Positions 36,502 through 48,299 of a DNA stretch of 64,000 nt are shown piece by piece. Where the stretch lies: the NCBI GenBank assembly GCA_014529385.2, contig CM043956.1, positions 66,142,281-66,206,280 on the forward strand, read 5' to 3'. Position numbers and translations under genes: made by a program. Each line of letters begins with the position of its first letter. Position 1 is the first letter of the stretch. The DNA comes from Adiantum capillus-veneris (Eukaryota; Streptophyta; Polypodiopsida; Polypodiales; Pteridaceae). Below the pieces are notes generated by a model. That model did not search any database and had not been told where the DNA came from. It saw only the letters and a list, made by a program, of their open reading frames with translations.

Positions 36502-38580
36502 GTCAACGCGTTAGAACTTACTGGAAGTCATGATGAGATCGATATGTATGTTGACTTAAAGGAAGAATGAACCTGCAAAGATATTTGTGGCACATGCTGG
36601 AGGATGTGCAGGTTTAGAGAGGGTGAATGTTGTGTCATGGCACGCGCATAATTTGAAAACTAAAACATCTACCTCACTCTCAATGCTTTTTTTATGTGGG
36701 ACCAAATGCTATAATGTACATAGTGTGATATATGCGAGAATAGATGCCACAGTTACAGTTGTGTACATACCTTGTCGAGCGGACGAGGTCCTAGACGTGG
36801 CACTATGGCATGCTTTTTCACATAAATATATTCATATTTTGATTTAGAAATGTACAAATGTCAAGTGTATCAAAGTGGCACACTCGTCTTGCCTAGAAAG
36901 TTGAATGCGAGCAATCTCGGCCAAAAATAGCAGGTTTCATGCACGGGTGTAAAAGACGTGTCCAAAGTGCTTACCAAGTGGCAAAATGAGGTTCAACATG
37001 AAATTTTAGCCCAATGTTATTTTTTCACAAATTTAGGGATTTTTCCTAGGTCGCATTAGGGAAAATATGGACTCTCAAAGGGGCCATATAAGGAGGTTTG
37101 ACTTTGCCTCTCTTGTCCAAAGTGGGCAACCCGGTGAAGTACAAACACTTTGTCAAAACCTTACCAACCAACATCTCATTGGAAAGATCTTAGAAAGTAG
37201 GTTCTAAATCCCCAAAATCCGACAAATTTGGAGTTGATTTGTAGAAGTTATGGCCTCCCCACTAAAGCTGAAATGTGGGGAGAGATTCCATTTATAAGAC
37301 GGAGTTGTCACATCAAAAAATAGAATCTTCTAGAATATAAGGAATCTGATGGCATGCTATATATCAATGGATAGATCTTTATGTGTACATTCTAAATCCA
37401 AAAGGTCCGACAAGTTTTGATTTCATTTGCAAAAATTTTACGGTGCGCCCGTTTTGGACAAGAGGGAGAAAGTCAAAGTCCTTATAGGGCCCATTTGACA
37501 GTCCAGAATTTCTCTAATCGTTTGGTCTTTTTACGAACAAAAAGGGGTATTTTGGGCTAAAAATGGCCATAAAGTGGTAAAAAATAGCCTAAAAATTGCT
37601 CAAAATGCCACATCAATGATGGTGTGGTTGTTTCTTAATTTGTGTGGAAAATTTTAGAGCTAAGAATGAGCTCATCTGGGGCACATGAGCAAGGAGATAC
37701 AACCAATCCTTTACAGGCTTCTAGTACAATCTCGTGCTGCTTCCACTACATGGTTGAGGCTGTGAGGCCTCCAATTAGGGTTTCCCCTCCTCAAATAACT
37801 ACTTGGGATTCTCCAATGAAGTATTGAAGCTTCCATAAAATGATCACGACGAAGAATCAAAGCGTATATTTAGGGGTTTTAACAAGTCGAATGAGCACTG
37901 CATCTGTGCAATTGGGAGCGAGGCTACACCTAATCTTCACACACACAAGAGTTTTGAGTTAATCTCGGTTATTTTTCAAAGTGGAGCTTTCATGACTGGA
38001 GTTTTGTTCTTTTCTAGTGTGTTTTTAGATTCAAATCATCTACGCCTTGCTTGATTTTGCTACGAATCCTCACAATCAGAGGCCCAACGCTTTCCTAGTG
38101 GCACTGCGCACTTCTTGACAACGGGCCTTTAAGGGCTCAAAAAGTCCATCTGTTGAAGGATCCCAAGGAGCACCAGTCAAATGCAGAGAAGGCTGTAGTA
38201 GCAGGGCTGTGGGAGGATCGACCAATTGCAGTTGCAGGAGGGTGTCTCCAAGCTAGGATGGTCACCATGCCCAGCTAGGCCAACCGGATAAACAAAGGGA
38301 TTCTCCAAGTGAGGCGCTAGCCACCTTGTAGTGCAAACAATCTGAGCTGATAGAAGGGGTTAAGGAAGCTCCTGAGTTGCAGGTGGAGGGGAATCTTGGA
38401 GCTTGTGAGTTGGATAGATCAAGGAAACTCACGGAGCTCAAAGACTAGGTTGAAGGGACGGTGATTTGGAATCAAGGATATCAAGGTGAGTAGAAGCCTC
38501 ATTCTAGGGTAAACAAGTGGGTACTTTAGAGAGAGTGGGGCCGACGAGTATCAAGGATGTTGCTTGTCATGGGAAGATCA
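36502..38580. other. Non-coding DNA, probably LTR or flank of the next element
   Basis: No supported gene. The left part is unrecognised. The middle holds an inverted repeat (next entry). The right part, from somewhere near 37.6 kb, is probably the 5' LTR whose end is at about 39,019, but its left end was not found. Confidence 0.35.
36970..37600. repeat. Imperfect long inverted repeat
   Basis: Sequence around 37,045-37,135 (with GACTTTG and CTCTTGTCCAAA) reappears reversed around 37,440-37,535 (TTTGGACAAGAGGGAGAAAGTC). Weaker pairing extends outwards, for example TTTTAGCCCAA near 37,000 against TTGGGCTAAAA near 37,551. Between the arms, 37,175-37,260 and 37,362-37,440 are also partial direct repeats (TCCGACAA...). 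It could be a fold-back or MITE-like element. Confidence 0.6.
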
Positions 38581-38589
38581 AAGGGTGAA

Positions 38590-39019
38590 CGGTCAGTTGT
38601 GAACTAAAAGGAAGAAGGGCATCTCCAAGGCGTATCATCAAAGAGAACCCAGGGCATCGAGCATTTAGTTTAAAGTTCTTTCAACTTGATTCCATTGGTT
38701 CTATGTAGATATGATCATTTTTGGTCTCAATATGCTTTTAATTTTGGCACAAAAAATGTCACCATATTTGTGAGTATTATATCGAAGCCTGTAGATATCA
38801 GGTGTGTGCAATTTTACAAGCTTGAAGGCATATATACTTGTGGGTATACACACTCTCTTATTCTCTCCAAATTCAAGTGCCCTCACTTAGAGCCAGGTGA
38901 TGCCAACAACAGCCTTAGAGTATAGGAATGCTCATGCTCTACTGTCTATTTGAATGCTTGAGGATGTGGGTGCACTATTGAGAGGAAGTACCTTGTTCTA
39001 CACTTTTTTTTTCCTGTCA
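38590..39019 (+). repeat. Right end of the 5' LTR of element X
   Basis: Positions 38,590-39,019 align with 42,120-42,551, for example AGAAGGGCATCTCCAAGG, CGAGCATTTAG, ATGCCAACAA and CTATTGAGAGG in the same order and spacing. Both end in TCA (CCTGTCA and CCTCTCA). A primer site follows at 39,026. The left part of this LTR is not recognisable. Confidence 0.6.
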
Positions 39020-40523
39020 TCGTTTTGGTGCCCGCCACTAAGGATCGAACTCCAAAATTTTAGTTCTTTATGTTCTTATGCTACAGGTGATCCAATATGG
39101 ATATGGCTACAAGCAGGTTCTTCACAAGTTCCCAGCATGAAGACATTGTGGCATGGTTTTTCCTTGTGGAGTACGAGTTTTCTCAATTGGAGTATGAGTC
39201 GCAAGATGATTATGCATGGCAAGGACTTCTATATGATGCATGCTACCTTTGTTCCATGTTATCTCAAGAAGAATGATGGAGTTGGGAAAGCATGAAAAGG
39301 GCACTTTCTTAGCTTTCTATGATCCTCCAGAGTTTTTTTTGTACCATTGAGATGGTTCTCAACTCATCAAGTCTTGGAGAGAACTTCACGCACTGTATTG
39401 GGAGAGCTTGGAGACCTCTGCATTGTATGTATGCTTTCCCCATGATGGGTTTGGTTTTGACATGCATAGTGGAATGGTTACAGTTGTTGATGAGGGTTTT
39501 GAGAGCGATGAAGAAACATATTCATGTAGTGATGATGGGGAGAGATTTGATGACAAGTTAAGGTCTTTTATCCTTGCCGAGCTTAAAGAGAAGGAGGCAA
39601 TTCATCAAAGTTTGAAAGCCTTAGAAGTCAAAGCCGGGTTTGAAGAGAGTGATAGTGAGACAGAGAGAACTTGTGACTTATCATCAGGTGGAGATGACAT
39701 GGAGGCTACGCACGAGGTGTCAAATGGTTTAACTGTTTCAGAAAATATGTATAAAGTTTTATATGAGGATACTTTAGATCTCAACTCACAGCAAGAGGAA
39801 GGGCAAGGCCATGTCTCCCATGAGATATATGTACAACCGGTGGCAAGGAAGAGTGAGAATGCTTCAGTTGAAGAGGTTATGAGTTTTTGTGATGAGGAAA
39901 ATATATGTGAAGAAACGGTACAAGTTAAGGGTTTGTTTGATGGTACAGTTGATGATATGAGTTTTTTTTATAGCCTCTTGTCTGAAGCAGGTGATTGTGT
40001 ATCCCTCTCTTCTTCGTTTGATATTGGCATGCCAGAAGATGTAACTTGTGAGATTTGTGACTGCCTTCTTGATGAAGAAATGCATCTTGAGAGAATTACG
40101 GGTGCTTCAAAGAATGATGATGCTTGTGCACATGACTCTAGTGTGTTTAAGGGATTTGTATGCCTCTTTGCAGGGATGTATGCTTTTCAATGCCTTTAGA
40201 GGACTACTTTGCAGAGATGTATGCTTTCCAAGGCTTGCGAGTGCCATATGCCCAATGTTAGCCCGAATATAGCTTTTTGTGCAGGGGATAACAAAGAAGG
40301 AATTTTTTATGATGCACATGCAAGTCTATGGCAAAGTAATCGATGGTTTTCTTGGTGCAAGGTTGGTGTATGACATCTCTCCACGTTTTCCTTGGGAGCC
40401 AGGTGGAGGATGGGTTACTTGTTTGATACATGGAAAGCCAAGTTGTTTTGTGTGGGATCTAGGTGGAGTGAGCATCTAGAAGTGTTTTTGTTGACCATGA
40501 ATTCTCTAGGAGGCTAGGGTGGT
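39020..40523 (+). mobile_element. Internal region of LTR element X (gag-like, no pol), fossil
   Basis: It lies between a primer site (39,026-39,043, TGGTGCCCGCCACTAAGG) and a polypurine-like stretch (CTAGGAGGCTAGGGTGG) just before the LTR at 40,524. Translations show HEDIVAWFFLVEYEFSQLEY and YDACYLCSMLSQEE, gag-like in style. They are followed by a 263-codon acidic frame (39,408-40,199) rich in Glu, Asp and Ser with CEICDCLLDEEMH; I do not recognise its function. There is no protease, RT or integrase, so it is either a non-autonomous member or a deleted copy. A few breaks. Confidence 0.55.
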
Positions 40524-42551
40524 TGGCAAACTATGATAGGAGCTTTTTGGTTGAAGTTTGCCAGCCCTTGTATATATGGTGTGCTCGATTTTTCCACTTT
40601 TGAGTGTGCTATGGTTGCTTGTAAAGTGCCGAGCAATGCAAACTTTTGATGTGTGCTCTTGGCTATGGTCTACAGCTCGCCATTTGATCGAGTTTGCAAA
40701 GAATTGATGCACTTTAACACTAGACTTGTAATGAGCCACAAAAGTGGCCGAAGCCACAAAAATGGCTCACATCAGGATTCTAGTAAATGAAACATAACTT
40801 TTGTATATGACACCAAAATTTCATGAAATTTCTTAAATATGGGTTCAAGATATGGAAAAAGTTTCTAAGTACAAAATTTACATAAAAATCTCAAAAAAAT
40901 TTTACTTTTCTAAAATTAGTAAATTTTACATAAAACTGCATTTAAACACATAACTTGGAGATGTAAAAAATGTTGACAGTCTTTGTATATGAGTTAAAAA
41001 AGTTTGGTACATCTATCACATATCTATTGAGGGATTTTTCAAAGAAGTTTGGGCCTGCTTAGCAATGGTTTGATTTACTTTCAAAAGAAAATAAGTTTTT
41101 CTTGTCCATCTGCACAAATTAGTTGTAGAAGATGGCAATGGAAAGACACCTTTAAACCTTTATTTAGCTTTGTACTATTTTTTGTCAACTCATATTGAGT
41201 GTTTGTCATAATTCCCTAAAACCATTTTCTATTTAGATAACTAACATAGTGTTGAGATTTTTTTTCAAAAGCCACAAAAGTGGATGATTTTTTACAGGAC
41301 TAGTGTTAAGCTTGGCAAGGGTCTTTAGTCTTTATAGAGGGCTTCTATGAGAGATGTCTACCTCAATATCAATATCCATTGTTATGCCCGAGAAGGGTCG
41401 AGCATCATTTAGGCTCTGATGAATGAGTGACTAAGGTTCGAGCGTCATTTAGGCTGCGGTGAATGAGGCTACATCAGCAGACTTCATATGCATTGGGCAT
41501 TGCTTGAGGCAGAACCGGTAAGTGAGCCGGATTGCTTGTTAGGCGAGATCCAAGCTCGACGACTCCCACGAGGAGCTCCAACATCGATTGATATGATAGC
41601 AATATCTGCGTGGGAATCAGTCCGTATTGAAAACAAATAAAAGTTATATAAAATAAATAAATCATCGGCAATGAGGACGAGATGGCCATCACATGGACCC
41701 ACCCACCATGGTGAAAAAAAGGAGCGCCCGTTGCCATGCAGAGAGAGTTCCGGAGGCCACCCACTTGCAGTGGGGAAAAATGCCAACAATAGAGGGGAGT
41801 AGCTCGTCGGGGCTATGCAGCTGGGGAGGTAGGGAAACATCTTACAAGGGGAAGGAAACCGGCTTAAAGGGGCCTTGATTATGTCAGAGAGGAGATTCTT
41901 TAGGAAGGAAGTTCCTTACTGTTTCCAAGAGTAGGAGAAGTGGACAATTTCCTAAGTCAATCAATAGCGATCGTTCAGAAGAAGAAGCCATTTCACAAAC
42001 ATTTTCTCTTGTGGCCTTTTTAAAAAGGAGATCTAATAAAGGGGTCACCAAAGGGGAGCCATCAAGGAGCATTCAGAGGAAGATTCAATTGAGGAAAGCA
42101 AGCGAAAATGATAGACCAAAGGTTCAGTTGTGCAACGAAAGGTAGAAGGGCATCTCCAAGGCTCGTCATTAGAGGCCTCGAGCATTTAGCCTACAAGCCT
42201 TGTCAACTTGAGTTCCATGATTTTATGTAGCTATGATTCCTTACTTGTCTCCATATGATCGCGTTCTAGCTCAGATGTTGTCTTATGTAAACCAAGGATG
42301 TGAGGTCCACTCAGATCTATCACCCGTGGGTGTGTTGAGAGAGACTTCGATCTGTTGCGCTCAAGAGTGAGTGTTTTTACTGGAGGGGTTTGTTTCCAAA
42401 GAGTCTCCTATGATTCCACTTACGGCTAGGAGATGCCAACAAAGGCCTTAAAGTGATAGGAAGAGTTGAACTCTACAATCTATTTTAATGCGTAATGGTG
42501 TGGGACAAGCTATTGAGAGGCAGTATTTTGCTCTACCCTATTTTCCTCTCA
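40524..42551 (+). repeat. LTR shared by element X and element 2
   Basis: It starts TGGCAAACTATGA after a purine-rich tract and ends CCTCTCA at 42,551. The start resembles 47,103 (TGGCAACTTATGA), and about 30 bases before each start are also alike (CATGAAT..CTAG..CTAGGG). The right end matches 38,590-39,019. It contains a 588-bp TTAA-flanked insertion. It therefore serves as the 3' LTR of X and the 5' LTR of element 2. Confidence 0.5.
40718..41305. mobile_element. TTAA-flanked non-autonomous DNA element, piggyBac-like (family 2)
   Basis: The ends are CACTAGACTTGTAA (40,718) and, reversed from 41,305, CACTAGTCCTGTAA, 12 of 14 identical. Both flanks are TTAA (40,714-40,717 and 41,306-41,309). 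Just inside the left end are GCCACAAAAGTGGC and GCCACAAAAATGGC; at the right end, GCCACAAAAGTGG. It is 588 bp, AT-rich and non-coding. The design matches family 1 (TTAA, CACTAG ends, short palindromes with an AAAAGTG core), but the interior is unrelated by eye. It sits within an LTR and is younger than that LTR. Confidence 0.75.
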
Positions 42552-43589
42552 ACGTGTTTGGGATCATTGGTGTGTATCTCTTGGAAAGAGACACCACCAA
42601 CCATATTAAAGAAGAACCATTTTATTGCCAACCTCAAGGGGAGTTTAAAGCTCAAAGTGGTATTAAGGAGACCAGCCTCTTTTGAAGAAGGCTTCGCAGT
42701 AACCATAGCCAGGGAAAAGGAGTGGAAGACACAACGATTAAGTGAATAAAGAATAATTTAGGATCATGCAGTGGAAAGAAGGGAGATGAGAGATAATTTC
42801 AAGGGAATGTAGCTAGGGTGAACATGGAGTCCATAGGCAGATGGATACATAACAAATGCAACAAAATACGGAAAACATAATGTATATGATGCAAAGAGTT
42901 GCGCCTAATGTTGTTCGAGGTGGATGTGGAAGAGGTGGTTATGCTAGAGGTGCTCAACCACAAGCGAGAAGAGGGGTTCCTCAAGAATATGAGTCTCCAC
43001 CACCTATTGGAAATCTTGGACGTGGACATGGTGTGTATCCTAGTAGAAGATTTATTCCTATATGGACAATTGGGTAGAACCTGGACATATTAGCACTCAA
43101 TGTGATTGACTACCAATGATGGGAGGTGATATGTACCCTCTTCCCCAGAACTTACCAAATAGAGCCAATGATTTTGTCTTGGACATAAGAGGGGATCAAG
43201 GTGCTCATGAAGTTCACCAAGAAGCCCAAGCTCCTGGTGATGGTGGCCATGCATGTGGGAATCAATCATTCGTGTGGAGGACAAAGAAGCTGACATTATG
43301 CTCTTAGGCAAAAGAGAGAGACAAGGCAGTCTTGCAGGTCCCAGTAGGAAAAAGGGAAAGGAGAAAGAAGGTGAAGATGCCAAAGCTAAGAGAAAAACAA
43401 AGCACGAAGGAGATTGCATGTTGCAGACATTCCATTGGGAGAGGGCGAGCATGCTTATAACCTTCAAGAGTATCTTGTTGGAAGGAAAGCAACCGTCAAT
43501 CTCATGAGCATGGTTCCTCAACTCAAACGCGTATAGGAGGGGCTTGTAAATCAAATTGAGAAGAAGGCAAGGCATGGATCCGTGAGGGT

Positions 43590-44130
43590 CTTATGTATTG
43601 GTGAGTTGCCAAAAATTTTCCTAATGGTAGATGCTTGGCATAGAGGGAAAGGATTGGGAGAGGTTTATATTGATGATGGTGCCCAAATATGCGTCGTCAC
43701 ACAATACTGTGCGGAAAAAGTTGGGACTTATCATTTCATGTGGCTCAAAGTTTAGCATACGGTTGACCAATAATGCTTAAGTCAAATGTTTGCGAGTTAT
43801 CAAAAACCTTGAAGTAGAGGCATTTGATTTCAAGGGACTTGTCAATTGTCATGTCATGTCTACGGGCCTTGAAGCTTTTCCTCTTATTCTTGGGAGACCT
43901 TGGATGAGAGCAGTGGGAGCTTTCCAGGATTGGGGACATGGAACCATTACTATCTATAACAAGAAAGGAAGTAAGAAGAAGTTTGATATGACTAGCAAGC
44001 TACCACTAGAAATTGATGAAGAGGATGAGAACGAAGAATATTCAACTTCAAGTCTTCAAGTGGAGAGCAATCAACTAACAAGGGCAGTATCACTAATTCT
44101 AGCTCTAATAGTGAAGTTGATGTCTCTTAT
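43590..44130 (+). pseudogene. Protease region of element 2 (fossil)
   Basis: Near 43,650-43,720 the sequence codes GLGEVYIDDGAQICVVTQYC, the active-site loop with D-D-G-A. Near 43,870-43,915 it codes AFPLILGRPWMRAVGAFQDW, the ILGRPW block. An acidic linker follows (EIDEEDENEEYSTSS). The layout is the same as the protease at 28,563-29,157. Confidence 0.7.
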
Positions 44131-45112
44131 TTGCTTCTTGAAGAGGAAAAGGATGAGGATGCTCTTTTCTTTCAAGTGTCAGATGATGCAAGTATGTCAA
44201 GTCATTATGAGCATCTAGAGTATCTTATGAAACCAAGAGTGGATCCTTTCATGAAGGAAGACATGTTACAAAAGATGCTATGTTCAGATCTTTTTGAAGG
44301 TGAAAGAAATGACTTCTTAAGGATGTTAAAGAAGTTCCCACATCTTTTTATCACCTCCTACCAAGACATGAGGGGTTTTAAAGAAAAGGATGTGAAGGTG
44401 AAAGAAATGAGTTCTTAAGGATGTTAAAGAAGTTCCCAAATCTTTTTATCACCTCCTACCAAGAAATAAGAGCCTTTGTTGATTATAAGCCATTGAATGC
44501 AGCCACCAAGAAGGATCCTTATCCTTTTCCTTTTATTGATGAAGTTCTAGACTCAGTTTTGGAGGACATGAAAGATATAGTGTGTGCGATGGTTTTTCAG
44601 GTTATTTCCAAATGTCTATTGCTTTTGAAGATTGGCAGAAGACTACTTTCATAACTCCATGGGGATGCTTTTGTTATTGTGTCCTACCATTTGGGCTTAC
44701 CAATGGACGTGGCGAGTACCAAAGAAGAGCTAATTAGGTGTTCACACCATATTGGGAAAAGTTTTTCAAAGGTTTCATTGATGATTTTTATGTGTATAGT
44801 ACTCAACTAGATCATTGTGTGAAGCTTGAGATGGCATTTAGACGATATGATGACTGTGGAGGACAATTAAATCTAAAGAAATGTCATTTGGAACAACCTA
44901 GAGTCAAGCTTTTGGGACATGTGATATCAAATAATGGAATAGATCCACATCCTGAGAAGATCAAGGCATTAATGTCTCTATCATCTCCAAAGGATACAAA
45001 GAATTTAGCCACTTTTATCCAAAAAGTTAGGTATGTGAGTAGATTCATGTCCCTATTATCATTGATTCTCTATCCTTTACAGCAAGAAGCCAAGGTTGAC
45101 CCTTTGGTTTAG
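44131..45112 (+). pseudogene. Reverse transcriptase of element 2 (fossil)
   Basis: Residues include FVDYKPLNAATKKDPYPFPF, then a short duplicated stretch (LKKFPNLFITSYQE against LKKFPHLFITSYQD, from 44,324 and 44,421). The polymerase box is FIDDFYVYSTQLDHC, followed by GGQLNLKKCHLEQPRVKLL and GHVISNNGIDPHPEKI. Ty3/gypsy type. Interrupted. Confidence 0.8.
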
Positions 45113-45189
45113 ATTGTTGAATGTGAAGAGGTTTTTGAGAAAGTCACGGAGATTTTTGGTTCTCTTCCGACTATGCAAGCTCCAGATTG

Positions 45190-46080
45190 GTAAAAAGAGT
45201 TTTATGTGAACCCATCAATGGGAGAAGATGCTATTGGTGCCATGCTTTTACAAGAAGGGAAAGGATCACAGTATCTGAGTCCCATATATTGTGCAAACCG
45301 AGTTAAGAATGGTACTGAGAGAGGTTTTTCTGAAGTAAAGCTTGTTATGGTTAGTGTTGTATATGATTGTAGAAGATTCAAGCATTATCTACTACCATGT
45401 CTTTTTACCTTATTGACAAGCTATTCTCTACTTCCTCAAATTTTCAATAACTCAAACATGTCAAATGCACTGATGAAATGGGCAATTGAGCTTCACGAGT
45501 TTCTATTCTTATTTATGGTTGAAGAAATCACTAGAGCTACTTTGATAGATCTTCTTACGTATAAAGAGAGTCCACTTTTGATCAAAGAAGAACTCGTGAA
45601 GCAAGAAAGGGTGAGAATACAAGAACTTGAAAATGCATGCTTGATGTATTTTGATGGCTCATATCAAAAAATTCATGATGCATCATCTATAGGCATTGTA
45701 GTTTATGATCCCAAAGGAGTTTTGATAAGGAAGCAAGGCCTAAAGCTTGATGCAAAAAGAAACAATGAGTATGAATACATTGCTCTTCAAAGTGATTTAC
45801 ATATGTGTTTACAACTTGGAATCTATCGTTTATGAATAAGGGGTGATACCTTGCTAGTGCTTAAGAAAGTGTTGGCAGTGTGGAAAAAAAAATTCAAATT
45901 TGAAGGGACTTTGTCTACAAGTAAAGCATTTTCCAAAACAATTTGAAGCTTTAGGCATCATGCATGTTGATAGCTCCAAAAATGAAGGTCATAATGCTGC
46001 ACAGGAGATGATCACTGAAGTGTTCGTCACTAAAGCTGATGAGTCTATGTATCATGGAAGAAAAACCTTGTCAAACGAAT
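45190..46080 (+). pseudogene. RNase H and archaeal-type RNase H of element 2 (fossil)
   Basis: VNPSMGEDAIGAMLLQEGKG and GFSEVKLVMVSVVYDCRRFK belong to the first RNase H. YFDGSYQKIHDASSIGIVVY and NNEYEYIALQSDLHMCLQLG belong to the second, which marks the Tat group. The rest (about 45,900-46,070) shows FEALGIMHVDSSKNEGHNAA, its C-terminal end. Confidence 0.75.
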
Positions 46081-46099
46081 AAGAGTTTTTGCAGATAGG

Positions 46100-46960
46100 C
46101 CTTCTACCTCGAGACATTCTAGAATCAAAGAAGTATGCGTTCATGAGGGAAGCTAGTAAATATGCGCTTCATGATAATGTTCTTTTCATGAAAGGGAGTG
46201 ATTTGGTGCTACATCGTGTACCTTGAAGGAAGAGATTTATAGAATTTTAGAAGAAAACCATGGGGGATCTTGTGGTGGATACTTTGCAATGAAAGTAACT
46301 TTACAACAGATCTTACAAGAAGGGTATGTGTGGCCAAGCATACAAAAGGATGTCCATCATATTGTTGCAAATCATGTTTACCATGCCAATGTATGGGTAA
46401 GAGAGTAATCAACACACATGAACACTCAATGTTATTAATGTGTTCACATGTTTGTGGTCACATTAATGAAATCCCTCATCTTGAACTTTCATGTGCTTTG
46501 TGAGCTTATAGAACATCTATGAAATCAGCAACATGATTTTCTCCATTTCACTTGGTGTTTGGAAAGAAAGCGTTGTTGCCCATTCAAGTTGAGATTACTT
46601 CTATCAAGATGCTCATAAAGTTAAATGAAGAGGCAACGGACATACTTGAAAAGAGACTTTTGCATTTACGATGTTTACAACTTGATCGTACTCTTGATTT
46701 TGAAAATTATGAGAAAACTCAGCATGATCAACAAAGAAGGTTCAATGAAATTGTGAAGGACAAAGAGATAGAGAAGGGTGAAATAGTATGGATAGCACAT
46801 TTCAAAAAAAGTCTCAAATCAAATGGGAGGGTCAATTCATAGTAGCAAAGAAGTACAAGAATGGCACTTATTAGCTTGTTGATTTGGATGGAACCATACA
46901 CTCTTCTAGAGTTAATAGATATAGGCTCAAGAAGTATGTGCCAAGAATGATGACAACCAT
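46100..46960 (+). pseudogene. Integrase remnant of element 2 (fossil)
   Basis: Part of the zinc domain is visible (GGSCGGYFAMKVTLQQILQE, WPSIQKDVHHIVANHVYH). Then sequence like PFHLVFGKKALLPIQVEIT and RCLQLDRTLDFENYEKTQHD forms the integrase C-terminal side. The central catalytic part between about 46,410 and 46,540 is largely missing. Broken. Confidence 0.7.
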
Positions 46961-47102
46961 AAAATATGACATACTTATTGAAGAGCATGACAACTCAAAT
47001 GTCACTTTACATGCAGAGGTAACTTCTTGAGTGGATATGCACTCTTTGTTTGCCCTAGAAATTGTTGTTGCTGATCATGAATGATCTAGCAAACTAGGGG
47101 GT

Positions 47103-48298
47103 TGGCAACTTATGACAAGTTTTCTTATGCGACTAAGAAAACACCTAAATATTTTATGTATGCTTTCCAACTTTTTGATAGACGTCCCATATGTATATGC
47201 CATGTACATACTCAAGCATGCTCAGTCAAGGTCACCATTATGTACATATCCCCTAGAGGGACTAGACCCTTGTTTGTGACATCATGGTTTTTTATAATTC
47301 CTTGTACATGATGTAAATACGCTTTGAGTTTCAATAAGACAAGTGGAAGTGTGGAGAATGTTCTCTCATGCGCAAAAAAGTGATCTGTGTAGTCGCCCGT
47401 GCACCTCATCTATATCCTTGCAGATTTTATCAAGATCACTTGCATCATATATAGAAAGCAATCGATTCTAAACTGAAGTGCTTATAAATTCTTTAAGAAA
47501 TCACGGTGACAAATCTGGTGATTTTTTGTGACTGTTTGTCACAATTGGCATAAAAAATGACTTTTAACAAGCAACAATAGGTCGAAAGTGGCTCAAAAAT
47601 GTTCAAATTTGGTCCAAATTGGTCAATTTTTGACATATCAACTCACATGCTATGGAAAGAAAAAGAGGGGGACTTATTTTTGAAGTAAAAAAATAGAGAA
47701 TTCATTAATCTAAGAGAGGGAGCCAAGAGGATTCATGGTGGTGTGTGTGTGCAGCCCTGCACCTGTTTGTCGCACTGTTTCTCTTCTTCCCCACCTTTGA
47801 AGAGTAAATTACACCTTTCTATTATCAATTTTTTGTTTAGTGATCATCATAGGTGCTCCGTGATTGAGCTTTTTTCCATGGTCATAGTGTTTTGGTGAAG
47901 AAGATAGAGGCCTTTTCTACATAGTCTGCAAGTGTGTGTGTGCCATTGGGGATGAGTGTGTAAGGAAGAGTGAAAGAGATTTGGGAATCTAGTTGAGTGT
48001 GAGAGGATATGAGTATGTGTATTTGTTGGCTGAAATTTTGATCATATTTGGAGGACCTTCACATCGGCTTGGTTGGCGTCTGCTGTGATCCCAAGCCTCA
48101 TCGTCATTAAATCTCTACATGTATCTTGTTGAGTTGGCGGGAGCTTCTAATCCCCACGGGTTGCCTCTTGATTTGAGTGAATAAGTACCTATTTGGGTGA
48201 GTTTCCTCTACCATTTGGGTGTGTGAGTGTCCATTCCAAGCTGCAAGAAGGCTATGCTATAGAGGTGAAACGCTTTCATCCCTCCTTGTCAACTTACA
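47103..48298 (+). repeat. Presumed 3' LTR of element 2
   Basis: It starts TGGCAACTTATGAC directly after AAACTAGGGGGT, a plausible polypurine tract. The right end could not be fixed, and similarity to 40,524-42,551 is clear only near the start, so this LTR may be deleted or diverged. No gene is seen in it. Confidence 0.4.
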
Positions 48299-48299
48299 A

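Larger units (their letters stand above)
42552..47102 (+). mobile_element. Tat-lineage Ty3/gypsy element 2, internal region, broken
   Basis: Parts in order: gag remnant with a Gly/Arg-rich stretch (about 42,850-43,080), protease, RT, RNase H, archaeal-type RNase H and integrase, then a purine tract before an LTR at 47,103. The capsid part of gag and parts of the integrase core seem missing. Ten or more breaks. It resembles the 23-36 kb element in domain order but is a different family by LTR sequence. LTR comparison was too patchy to date it; it looks older than the 23-36 kb element. Confidence 0.78.

Noticed and set aside
41484-41840. Overlapping minus-strand open frames (96 and 118 codons)
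   Set aside because: They lie within an LTR, have no recognisable domain, and overlap each other in different frames.
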